Positions 23,001 to 32,417 of a DNA stretch of 64,000 bases are shown in pieces. This DNA comes from Marsupella aquatica (lineage: Eukaryota > Marchantiophyta): NCBI GenBank assembly GCA_973895155.1, contig OZ316892.1, positions 19,344,001 through 19,408,000 on the forward strand, written 5' to 3'. A program made the position numbers and the translations under genes. Position 1 is the stretch's first letter. Each line of letters opens with the position of its first letter. The notes below the pieces were generated by a model. It ran no database searches, was not told the DNA's origin, and worked only from the letters and a program-made list of their open reading frames with translations.

Positions 23001-24690
23001 CAGCAGACTCTGCATGCCTGGTTGCTGCATCGGCAAGTCTTCCTTCCTGGGCCTAAACACCTGCTCGATCGTAGGACTAACAGGTGGTTGAGGCTTCTCA
23101 GCCAACGGCCTCGGCGTTGGAGCTTCCTCGGGTGCCCTTACCTGCAGGGGAAGTACCGGGGCAAAAGTCTGACCTCTGGCATACCGGCACAACAGCGGCA
23201 TGTGATAGCCAAGCCGCGACACGCTCCCCATGCCGATTACCTGCTGCTCCTCCTTTAAGATCTTCTTCAATTGGTTGAGGAGGTACCCGTTGTAGTCCCG
23301 GCTTGGGTCTGGCCTTTCTGCCAGATAGACCTGTGCCTTGCCGATCTCTGCCCTCGGCAAGTTACAATGCATGGTCACCCGCAAGAAGTCGATCATCTCT
23401 CCTATGTGCGGGTTGGTGCAGGTGTTCCGGAAGAAGCCATTCTTCGTTGATGGCCCGGGGAACGACCGGAACTCCTTGTCAGGCAAGGTCTTCCTGGTAT
23501 CAACTTTGGTCTTATTGCCCATCGGCAAGCCAAACACTTCGGCAATCACCTTGGGAGTAAGATAGAAATCCTTCCCATATATCCTCGTGCAATTGGTCTC
23601 GGGTTCCCATGACCCCACGAATTCTAATAGGTCTGACTCCGGTACCTCCGGCTTCAGCCATGGTAATCTTACAAAGGCCTCCAAGCCGGATCCGGCCATG
23701 AAGCCTTGGTACTTCTTGGTCTGCATGGCCGTAAAGCATGCATCCTCCTCCCGTGCAAAATGTAGTTGCACCTCCACCGGTAGGGTTGCCGCCCAGCCCT
23801 TCCAGGTGTCATCCCTGGTTGGAATGGCCTTGATGGGATTGACCTCCTCCTCTTCGGCTTCTCCCTGCCTCCTGCTCTGCTGCTCGGCTGGCTTCTTTGG
23901 TGCCGCCGACCTCGTTCTTTTTGCCGGGGTGGCTTCATCGTTGACGGCTCCCTTCCTCTTCATCTCTGCTGCCGTGGAGGTTTCTCCTAGCACCGTTGCC
24001 CGGGTCCACCTTTCCGTGCTACCCTTTAATTCCCAGTGTATGTCATTGCAGTTCTTGATGGCCTCTCGGATGCCGACGACGCTGTCTTTGCAAAACAGAA
24101 GATCGTCGAGTTGATTGGAAGTAGGCGTCCACAGGAACTCGTCCTTGATGAGTTCGCCTCCTAAGAAAGCCGTCTTCTGTAGCTCCCACAATCGAGCGAG
24201 CTCCTGCCGTTCTCGAGCTGCCCTTTCTGACTCCTCGTCCTCGTAAGTCTTGATGTACTCAGTTGCCCGTTCGAACAGGCATCCCCAGAAATGTGCCGCT
24301 TGATTGACGTTGCTCATACCCTCCTTAGGTTGATCGTCGGTATCTACTCTCTCCCCGAGTGCTTGCCTAAGCAGCTGACAGTAGTTGGCCTCCCGTAGTC
24401 GTCTGCCTAGTTCGTGCTCGCAAATGAGCCACCATCTCCTGCAAGCGCTCCTTACCCCTCTCCTCTGCCGGTCCTTCTTCCCGTTGATCCTTCCTAGCCG
24501 CCGACGCTTAACGCGCCCTAACCCTAATCGGGTTTTCACCCTCAGCCTTACCTCCGGCCTCTGCCCGGGTTCCATGGTTGCCCCTAATTGTTTATATTTT
24601 CCTTGTTTTGTCACTATACTAAGGTGTTCCTAGGGTGCCTTCCTGCTTTACCCACTTAACCGGCCAAGTGATTCCTGTCTAGGCATCACA
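20031..24690 (-). mobile_element. Giant solo LTR 1 (4,660 bp) with a long ORF inside
   Basis: On the minus strand the unit runs from TGTGATGCCTAG (24690) to ACGCACCACA (20031). It has TG...CA ends with an 8-base inverted match (TGTGRTGC/GCACCACA) and perfect 5-bp duplications. There is no gag, pol or second LTR. A related sequence at 30130-39751 stands directly next to a primer site and gag, which shows that this unit is an LTR and not a DNA transposon. It is therefore a solo LTR left by recombination between two LTRs. Most of it is one open frame (20952-24614). The 3' 900 bases hold a palindromic TTCCGCCGCCGGAA (20287-20300). Confidence 0.88.
20952..24614 (-). CDS. LTR-encoded 1,220-codon coiled-coil protein
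   Basis: Intact frame inside solo LTR 1. The listed start (MTKQGKYK) may be too early; MEPGQRPEV about 13 codons on is an alternative. Approximate order: basic N-terminus (1-60); region with ATEYIKTYEDE and LIKDEFLWTP (about 100-180); nuclear-localisation-like KRTRSAAPKK (about 230); a globular domain (about 300-490) with FYLTPKVIAEVFGLPMGN, NGFFRNTC, GEMIDFLRV and PRAEIGKAQVYLAE; an acidic/Pro-rich linker (500-700); and a long coiled coil (about 800-1080) of E/K/L heptads. The C-terminus is a Gly/Ala/Glu tail with repeats of AEAEAVG. The globular part resembles the plant mobile-domain or putative-transposon-protein type of sequence in layout (LTxxxIxxxFGLP), but I cannot prove homology. No reverse transcriptase or nuclease is visible. 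Function unknown. Confidence 0.8.
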   Translation of the reverse strand: MTKQGKYKQLGATMEPGQRPEVRLRVKTRLGLGRVKRRRLGRINGKKDRQRRGVRSACRRWWLICEHELGRRLREANYCQLLRQALGERVDTDDQPKEGMSNVNQAAHFWGCLFERATEYIKTYEDEESERAARERQELARLWELQKTAFLGGELIKDEFLWTPTSNQLDDLLFCKDSVVGIREAIKNCNDIHWELKGSTERWTRATVLGETSTAAEMKRKGAVNDEATPAKRTRSAAPKKPAEQQSRRQGEAEEEEVNPIKAIPTRDDTWKGWAATLPVEVQLHFAREEDACFTAMQTKKYQGFMAGSGLEAFVRLPWLKPEVPESDLLEFVGSWEPETNCTRIYGKDFYLTPKVIAEVFGLPMGNKTKVDTRKTLPDKEFRSFPGPSTKNGFFRNTCTNPHIGEMIDFLRVTMHCNLPRAEIGKAQVYLAERPDPSRDYNGYLLNQLKKILKEEQQVIGMGSVSRLGYHMPLLCRYARGQTFAPVLPLQVRAPEEAPTPRPLAEKPQPPVSPTIEQVFRPRKEDLPMQQPGMQSLLKLLEKEKKSASATTTATATMQDTTTEVGLHRLTKENPFAGDKERIRPESKPGVRMYVGTSSSEFEAELPEAPTNEEEREKPDVQEVEEAVEDCSHDNSGYGSDHHVPGVRTCGRFVPTLPRVVRGDPNQQSSPESPPPDVAPPSFDGIKQTVQEFQERIKQEEEAALAKEKDLPGGDWPEDIRRLAEKGSKPLATIEEIRRTAWEQRPRWAMPITSTYSTYAKNRAMEYGEMCGELALGIFGEELEVGPFFHREQLEKHQLEEAVALERSKKDEVIRRLRRMEAEIEDLRAAKKAQDELRIKRHELNIMQGQLDAAQADNQNIKDKLTQTQEELADTIKEREKWKQELKNTEEAHITANSRAMAETQRKEWALKGELEKIRGALEQKEVELGKSYQGIMALQQELASLTASFKADLREKDEMLEQTYAKMNQMESVIIAELDKELRATQEERATLKKELEEAHREQEEAKNELEGARKDLDETQEELEEITRKMENLQRRADNQTERLKKQATVFKCLAAAGPSPVGTNQLPGVVIAEGQAAPPAPVPEVSGKGKGPAAEPPTKKKRKPSGSRSNTTSQAVVIKEVDPAPTPDRVTAKDPTTLGEGEAEAVGLAEAEAVGVAEAEAVGIAEAGVEAEAGGGPSQADGELTRSRAGNLSVGGPTAVAEEEVLGASIEDPPPVS

Positions 24691-24695
24691 TCCAT
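24691..24695. repeat. Target-site duplication (TCCAT), right copy
   Basis: Matches 20026-20030. It shows that the flank left of 20030 and right of 24696 was one sequence before insertion. Confidence 0.9.
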
Positions 24696-25780
24696 TGGCC
24701 TTGGGCCCAAGAGGAGCTCACTCCCAAGCCCTCAGAACTCAAAGCCCCTCCGACGGTCCGGACGGCCATCCTTGAGCCCGGCCCATTTCTCCTTGACCCT
24801 ACCAGCCATAGGCTAGTCCAAGTCCTTAGTGTGTGTCCCCAGCTTGGCCCCTTGCCTCGCTAGTGCCACGTCTCATTGCCCACAACTCTCCCCATGCTAA
24901 GTCCTCCCCGGATGGCCTATCCGGGCCTGGACCATAAGGGAGCTCGGCGTCGGAGTTAGCGACGCGCGGAGCTAAGTGTTAAGGTAGTCGAGTTCCGTGA
25001 CTTGGGCCCTCACTCCGTGTAAAAGAAGTGGACCCCCCTGCCATCGGGCCCTTTTCCTGTTTACCCCTTGTTATTTCCATTTTACTATTAAAAGTTCCCT
25101 TATTACCGGTAATAATTATAATTATTAGTTCAAAATGAATAAAAATTACCCTTTGAGCATTTGCACGTCCTCCATGTATTAGTTAAGACTGAGGGCCAAG
25201 GGGCTCCAGCAAAGTAAAAAAAATCCGCCGCGTCGCCTTCACTTCGCGTCAAGTGCCAATCCCGGGCTCAAAATGACCGCCTCGCCGTGATCAAACCGTT
25301 GAGCCGTAGCACTTCGCGTTTCTTCCACCAAGTTGGACGTCACGAAGAGAAACCCGGTTCAGATGTGAACAAGCTCCATAGCTTGTGAAAAAACCTGAAC
25401 GCCTCCGTCACTTGTCATGTCTCACTCGGTAACAACTCGACAGCAACTCAGTTACCAAAACAACCAGCTCGCTTCAACCTTCAACTTGAGCTATAATGTG
25501 CGATCCCTCCCGCACCGCACAGCTCACACCGTTGAAAAATGCAAACTCAGGTCTCTCCCCCAAATACCGTCGAATATGAATAAACCCTGAACGATGCAAA
25601 CTTCAATTCCTCTGCACCACGGATACCGATCAACAAGTTCTAACCACCGTTAGAAAGCCCTCTTACTAACCTATCCGCTCAGCCACACATATTCGAGTTT
25701 CATGCGACTAAACTCCGAATGTACCATCGAAAATGAACGTTGGAAAAACCTATCACAAAAAAACCTTGTCACCTCCCAGG
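24696..25780. other. Retrotransposon-like leader without a readable gene
   Basis: No frame with known content. It continues the flank left of 20030 and ends at a primer-binding site (25783-25795), so it is probably the 5' internal part of a minus-strand LTR element, now non-coding. Several tracts look like LTR regulatory text, with short AT-rich stretches near 25080-25140. Confidence 0.4.
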
Positions 25781-25782
25781 CA

Positions 25783-26260
25783 TGCTCTGATACCACTTGT
25801 TGAGCATAGACAACATTCGTAAAGGCAAGCCCATGAACCATCCAACGCACAAGAGTCGACACAGAGAGATACGTGGTTCACCTCCACATGAGGCTACATC
25901 CACGGGAACACACAAGAGCTTTACTGCACTCTAGGCCGACCGGCCATACCAAGCATCCACAGCGCAAGCTCTTCCTATCTCTCAACTAGCTCCATAACAA
26001 TGAGCCTAAGTTCCACCAGGGTCTGGCATCAGCCCTGGCTATATGCGCAACAGCACTAGCGCTAACATTAGCTAAGTCCTAACCCGAGTTAGACTAACTA
26101 TGGTTAGCTCATGAGTCACAAGAGTAGAGCAATATGTAACAATACAGAGGCTAGGAGGAACTCCTCTTGGAGACTCATGCTCATTCTTATGGAGCAACTT
26201 GGAGAGAGAGGAAAGCTTGAATGTGCTATGGAAACTTGGTGTGGCCGAAGTGCCTAAGTA
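25783..26260 (-). repeat. Primer site and 5' LTR edge of another minus-strand retrotransposon
   Basis: The minus strand reads TGGTATCAGAGCA at 25795-25783, an initiator-Met-type primer site. It is preceded on that strand by an LTR ending ...ATGCTCAACA (25798 onward). The stretch ATACGTGGTTCACC and the lack of ORFs fit LTR sequence. The outer LTR boundary is not found, so 26260 is only a working limit. Confidence 0.5.
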
Positions 26261-26264
26261 GAGC

Positions 26265-27545
26265 TATAATAAAGTCTCTTGTATTCTTGTGTATGTAGCT
26301 TCAAGGAGGTGAATCACATATCTATTGTGTTGGTGCATTGCTTGCTGGTTGCTTGAGTTCTCATGTGTATGTTGCCAGCACTTTTCCTTACATATCTCGT
26401 TTGCTGGCCAAATCCTACCAAGACAAACAACCAAACCACATTCAGTTGGGGGAAAGGTTTCCCCATTTCGCACAAATTAACAGATCCAACTCTCACAAAT
26501 CTCACTAGGGAGTGGGACAAATTAATTTGCCTTGTCAAGCTCAGTGCCCGGCTCAGTGCTTGCTGACCCTATATCCTTGGAGAAACCTACCATTTTATGA
26601 TCAAATGTGTTAACAAGAAAGAGCATACCATAATTTTGGTGGAAAGCATGATTGAGGGGTACATAAAAAGGATCTCCGAAGTCTCCACCAAAAGGAGTGA
26701 GTCCTCATGAATTTTGCAATAAATTGGGGGGTGTTACACTCAAGGGCCAAGATGTAGAAGGACCAAATCAAAGGCTGGATTTGAATATCAATAAAAAATG
26801 CATTAAGTATTCATTTGGACCGGTTGAAGTACAGTCTAGATGCATAATTCCTATCTTGGACTTTAGCAAGGACGATGTATAAATGTTCTCCTTGGATCCC
26901 GTGACATTGAATAGAGCAAGTTGCGGCTCGCAGTGTGTTTGAATATAAGGACTCATAGTCGATGCTTTTGAAAACAAGGACTAAAGTGGGCAAGGACTCA
27001 TAGTCGATGTTTGAAATTGATCGCGGATTTTGTTCTAAGCACAAGTTAGGCTTGAATTGTCTTGGGACGGGCAGGCACCAACAACGAAGGGCTTAGGGGT
27101 TAGGGATGGCTATGGTGGTCGATTACTCATTGAAGGAGCTTGCGCCATACACACGCAATGTGAGAGTTGAGTTGTTGGGGATGGGGCATAGTTGGATAGT
27201 TGAAGCTTTGGATCGCGAGTTGATGATTCATCGTGGAAGTTTGATTTACAGCAATGCATCTTGGAGATTGCCCATAGGAGGAGCACTGTGATTGAAGCGT
27301 TGGTGGACCTTAGGCGATTGTTGAGCTTTGCCATGGTGCTCGCAGGATCAAATGAGTAGGCAAGTTTAGAAGTATTGGCCTAGTATCAGGTAGAATCTGA
27401 ATGCTCAGATGCTCCGCATCCCGCTCAATACCTCCCAAGTTCTGTCTAGTACTTGATGCGGTGCCTGATATCGGACGGCCAGTCTTGCTGAAGTCCACGA
27501 TGCCCTAGCAAGAGAGAGATCAGAAAGGCGAAACCTTAGCAGACG
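26265..27545. other. Mixed retrotransposon debris, no supported gene
   Basis: Short frames only. A 61-codon plus-strand frame at 27106-27291 (MAMVVDYSLKELAPYTRNVRVELLG) and fragments around 26700-26880 have protein-like composition but no recognisable family. The tract AAGGACTCATAGTCGATG occurs twice (about 26945 and 26992), a small duplication. Confidence 0.35.
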
Positions 27546-27551
27546 CAAGTC

Positions 27552-30069
27552 CTATTGTAATAGGCAGCAACGGATCACCCATGGACAATTGATTGCACAT
27601 GGTGGTTTGTTTGGTTCTAGAGGTGTGCTTGGTGAAGTCAGTGGTGACACACTTTTGTCCTCCACTGTTTCCTTTGAAGCGGAAACAATTTCTTCTTTCA
27701 TTCGCTTGACAGCTCTCTTGATATCCTTCTGGAGTGCAACCTCATTCTCGACCTTTTCCAGCTCTACCAACTGCTCCTTCACACTAGCTGTGACTGCCAG
27801 AAAAAATAAACTGGGATGCGTTCGATCAAAATCACTATCCTGGGAAGGACTGGGATCACCAAGTATGACTTGCGGGTCCTCAGTGACAGGGGCTTTGTCG
27901 CTAGAACCCGAAGACGTGGAATCAGACGCATCTTCCTTCCATGGCTTCTTTTTCTTGGTAATCCCCTCCCACCTTTGCTTCCTTCTGGTGGATCTAGTGG
28001 ACACACGGTAACAATCGGCATCAACCTCTTCTTCAGAATAAGTGGACAGGGCGTCTGCTTCATTGTCAGAAGGTGCAAATTCCCCTCGTGCTTCTTCACG
28101 CCATCCTAAGTCAATATGATTTACCTGGGCTCCTCCTGGCATAGTTCCTTCTAGCAGTACCTTTGGTGCGGGTTTGACAGGTACAGCAGCCATCCCGGCT
28201 AACCAAATAGGGCATTGGGTAAGTATATGCCCTTCTCCTTTGCAACCCATACAAAGCTTGACTGGCTGACCATCCGCCTGCTTCCTTGCATTGGTGCACT
28301 CCCAGGAGAAGTGACCTGGTTGACCACAGTTGTAGCATGCTGCAAATCTCTGAACATTTGGTTGTGGAGGTGTAGTTGGATTTTGAATGATGCGTGGATA
28401 CATCTCCCTTGCATTGGTTCTCAATGCTCCCCACAAAGAGGTGGGTCGGTTAGCCAAATCTCGGGCTCCGACCTCACTAATGCCGAACACACTATCCGCG
28501 GCATCTCCAAGTATGTACTCCACCTCCAACTCTCCTATTGTTCCCTCGGTTATCAATCAAACATGCTTTGTACCACGCTTTGGACAGACATCCTTGTGAT
28601 GTCCGGTGGTATAACAATGAGCGCACCATACTGAGGTGTCATCGGCTGCCTCCCTCGTCTTTGGCTGGGAGTTGGCTAATAACATCTTTAACTGCTCTGT
28701 GATCGCTGTCAATTGATCTGGAGATGCTTTCTTAGGATCAACCTTGGTTCTCACCTTCTCCACAATGTTATCCTTCTTTTTGAATTTCTTTTTTTACTCT
28801 TTTCATCATCCTCTGAACTGGAAGATGTTTCACCCTTACCGGTAGCATCCTCAGAGCTGCTACTCCCCTCCCTGGCTTTCTTGGATTGCTTTTTCTTTTC
28901 TTTTTTCTTGCCTGATCCCTCTTCAGAAGATGAGTCCTTGCATTTTTAGTGTTTTTTCCTGCTCATGATATCTGCATTGATGTAGAGCTGAATATCATGG
29001 ATTACTTCGGCTAGAGATTCCGGATTCCCCTTCCGAATCGCAAAACTCATCTTCTGTGGTAAAGCATTAACCAACTATTGCAACTGCATTTCATTTGATG
29101 CATTGGTCTTGGTTTGCCGTACCAATTTGTGGAATCGTTGCAAAAACTTTCAGAAAGACTTGTTCTCCTTGAATTGAAGCCGTCCTAGCTTCAACATTGC
29201 CAATTCGGATGTCCCAATGGGACGGAATTCTTTGACAAATAGTTGCTTAAAGGTGATCCACTCATTCTGCTCTCCGGGTTCCAAATTATAGTACCACGGT
29301 CGAGCCTCACCTTTAAACAACCCAGGTAAGATTTGCATCTTGATAGCAGACTCTCCATTAGCCGTTGCGGTCAATTGCAAGATTGAGGGGGGCAAAAGGA
29401 CGCAAAAAGGATTAGCTCAAAAAGGAGAGAAAAAGGACTCAAAGATCATAAGATTTAGTTGAACACCACTTCCATACAGGTTTGACACACTTCCAAAATT
29501 ATTGTGCACACTTCCAAGAAGATTGGGACTTCCTAAAAGCCTGGACACACTTCCAAAGACTTGGCATGCAAGATCTCACCATCCAATCTCAACAAACTAA
29601 TCCTAGCCATTTGGTGTAACACCTTGTCCACCCCTTGTAAATTGGAAAGGACTAGAATCCTTTTGGTGGAGAAATTGGATATCCTTTTTGCCCCCCTCAA
29701 GCTTGCAATTGACCTTGCCGTACCATCAAACTCCTCAAGCCAGTCATCCGGATCCTCCTCATGCTTTCCATGAAATGCCTTATAATGGATTTGTGATCTT
29801 TGGCTGAGCCATGGTGTTGCTCGACCACCAAATTGTGGGTCTGGCTCACCCATTCCGAGTACTGGTGAACTGGGTTGGGTACTGGGCACTTTGCTACTTG
29901 ACAGATCCCCTTCTTCACTCACCAGTTCCTCTTCAAAAGCACTTTGCGACCCGCCGTTGCGGGTTACAACCTTCACTTTCCGTGACTCCTTCCACTTTTG
30001 AATTTGCTGCACCCGTGATTCTTCCCTTTGTGCTGCTTGACCTTCCCTTGGTGTGAATTCGTTCATCAC
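27552..30069 (-). pseudogene. Ty3/gypsy gag with zinc knuckles, broken and truncated
   Basis: Reads on the minus strand from the first ATG after the primer site (30069). The N-terminal part (30069-29533) ends in the gag start HYKAFHGKHEEDPDDWLEEF. The gag core at 29395-29150 has LPGLFKGEARPWYYNLEPGE and WITFKQLFVKEFRP, the diagnostic retrotransposon-gag block. A first zinc knuckle CAHCYTTGHHKDVC lies near 28620. A second pair, CYNCGQPGHFSWEC and CMGCKGEGHILTQC, is in the 334-codon frame at 28556-27552, which then continues as an acidic linker. Stops and shifts separate the pieces. Sequence left of 27552 holds no protease, RT or integrase, so the element is cut off before pol. A two- or three-knuckle gag is typical of plant Ty3 elements. 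Confidence 0.85.
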
Positions 30070-30105
30070 CTATCCCTACGCAGCACACAACTCACAAGTA
30101 AGAAT

Positions 30106-30125
30106 GCCCCCTCCATCTAGCGCCA
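30106..30125 (-). other. Primer-binding site of the Ty3 element
   Basis: On the minus strand it reads TGGCGCTAGATGGAGGGGGC, beginning four bases after the LTR end (ACCACA at 30130). TGGCGC is the usual start of primer sites in plant Ty3 elements. Its position between LTR and gag proves that the neighbouring 4.6-kb sequence is a 5' LTR. Confidence 0.75.
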
Positions 30126-31498
30126 AAAATGTGGTGCATTTCCCAACCCTCTAACCCCAAGAACTATCTACAACCGGCCATGAACCCCTACTTATGGTCG
30201 GCTTATGGTGGTTTGGCTGTCATTTGGCTTGGATACGCGGTCTACTCTCGATCCACACAATGCTGGACCAATTCTTTCACTGGGCTTGCAAATTGTGTAT
30301 TGCTGAGACGCCTAATTCTCAATTGACTTCATCGGGTATGTTTGTATTCCGCCCCCGGAATGTACCTCTACGGCTTAATCTCTTAAGTCGGCTGAAGGTT
30401 TTTCTTAGACCGGCTCAACCCACACTTTAACCAACAAAACACTCTCAATCCTCACTTTTCTCTCAGAGTTTGGTTTGGCAGTCTCCAATCAAGACAATGC
30501 GATCGTATAGCTTCGCAGTCGCTCTATCTGACTGAAATTGATCAAGCGACAAGTATCACAACACACAATGCCATGACTGTAAGCATCTGCAAACTAGGCA
30601 TCAAGGCCAACTCAATTCAAACAATTGCACAGAAATGGAAATTGTGGTTTACTGATAATCCGCGATCTAGATCTAGCCGAGAGGTTATGCTAGTAATACT
30701 GACTTTACACTAGAGTCTTGACTAAGAAAAAGCCTCCCGAGCCACGCTGCACAGGTTTTTATCCTTGCAGCGCGTCCAGGGGAATCGGCGGAAATCCAAA
30801 CCACAAATCATGGCCTTCCACCGTGAAATCTAGCTAATTAACTAACACCTAACATATTTTGACTTAACCTGGAACCTTGCGGGAACCAAGCATCTAATAC
30901 AACGTAAGCCGACAGGGCGCTACTTGCCCTGTCCCATCCTACAACGGCCGCGCCCTTCTGGCCCAAACCCTTCTCCTACCGCCACGTCCTCCTTCCAACT
31001 GATGATTGGCCCTCCTTAATTGTCAGATGACTGGCGATAGGCCCGAATCTTCCGACTCTGCACCTTCTCCTGCCATCAGCTCCGGCTTGATCCCTTTGGC
31101 TTCCTCGACCTCGGGTTCTGATTTATTGGCCCTGGCATTGGCAGTGGCATCTTCCTAGGAAACGGCTTGGATAGCGTTGGCCTTTACTTCCTCAATCAAA
31201 GCTTGCTCTCCAATCCGTTCGGTATCGATCTTCCATGGCTTTACATTTTGGTAGTCCATGGTGGCTGTACCGGTGTCTGAACCTGTTACCGCAGCTCCAA
31301 GTTCATTGGCATTACTTATCTCTACATACCATGGCTGCCTTCATAGCAACAGTCCCACAAATGTGAGCAGCCATACTCTCAACCTCCTCTAGAGTGGCCT
31401 TGAGAGGTATCCCAGTAGTACTTGCTGGCCCCATGAATGTTTTGGCCACATCTGCTACCAACTGCATTGCCTTACCCCCAGTTACTCTTGACAATATA

Positions 31499-31503
31499 GA
31501 TGT
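31499..31503. repeat. Target-site duplication of solo LTR 2, left copy (GATGT)
   Basis: GATGT directly before TGTGATGCC; the right copy at 36169-36173 reads AATGT. Four of five bases match, consistent with a 5-bp duplication that has since changed at one base. Confidence 0.65.
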
Positions 31504-31616
31504 TGTGATGCCTAGACAGGAATCACTCGGCCAGTTAAGTGGGTAAAGCAGGAAGGCACCCTAGAAACACCTTAGTATAGGGACAAAACAAGGAAAATAT
31601 AAACAATTAGGGGCGA

Positions 31617-32417
31617 CCATGGAACCCGGGCCGAGGCCGGAGGTAAGGACGCTGGGGGTGAAAACTCGATTAGGGTTAGGGCGCGTTAAGCGTCGGCGGC
31701 TAGGAAGGATCAACGGGAGGAAGGACCTGAAGAGGAGAGGGGTAAGGAGCGCTTGCAGGAGATGGTGGCTCATGCGAGCACGAACTAGGCAGACGACTAT
31801 GGGAGGCCAACTACTGTCAGCTGCTTAGGCAAGCACTCGGGGAGAGAGTAGATACCGACGATCGACCTAAGGAGGGTATGAGCAACGTCAATCAAGCGGC
31901 ACATTTCTGGGGATGCCTGTTCGAACGGGCAACTGAGTACATCAAGACTTACGAGGACGAGGAATCAGAAAGGGCAGCTCGAGAACGGCAGGAGCTCGCT
32001 TGATTGTGGGAGCTGCAGAAGATGGCTTTCTTAGGAGGCGAACTCATCAAGGACGAGTTCTTGTGGACTCCTACTTCCAATCAACTCGACGATCTTCTGT
32101 TTTGCAAAGACAACGTCGTCGGCATCCGAGAGGCCATCAAGAACTGCAACGACATACACTGGGAATTAAAGGGTAGCACGGAAAGGTGGACCCAAGCAAC
32201 GGTGCTAGGAGAAACCTCCACGGCAACAGAGATGAAGAGGAAGGGAGCCGTCAACGATGAAGCCACCCCGGCAAAAAGAACGAGGTCGGCGGCACCAAAG
32301 AAGCCAGCCGAGCAGTAGAGCAAGAGGCAGGGAGAAGCCGAAGAGGAGGAGGTCGATCCCATCAAGGCCATTCCAACCAGGGATGACACCTGGAAGGGCT
32401 GGGCGGCAACCCTACCG
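31617..32417 (+). pseudogene. 5' broken part of the LTR-encoded ORF in solo LTR 2
   Basis: Corresponds to the first roughly 280 codons of the intact copy. It is broken by a frameshift near 31795 (the AGGCAGACGACTATGGGAGG area) and by two stops that look like C-to-T changes when compared with the intact copy: TGA for CGA near 32002 and TAG for CAG near 32316. The remainder continues as the open 944-codon frame from 32418. Confidence 0.75.

Noticed and set aside
21214-24114. Plus-strand frames of 80-175 codons within solo LTR 1
   Set aside because: Antisense shadows of the 1,220-codon minus-strand ORF; the same shadows appear in the inverted copy at 32081-34984.
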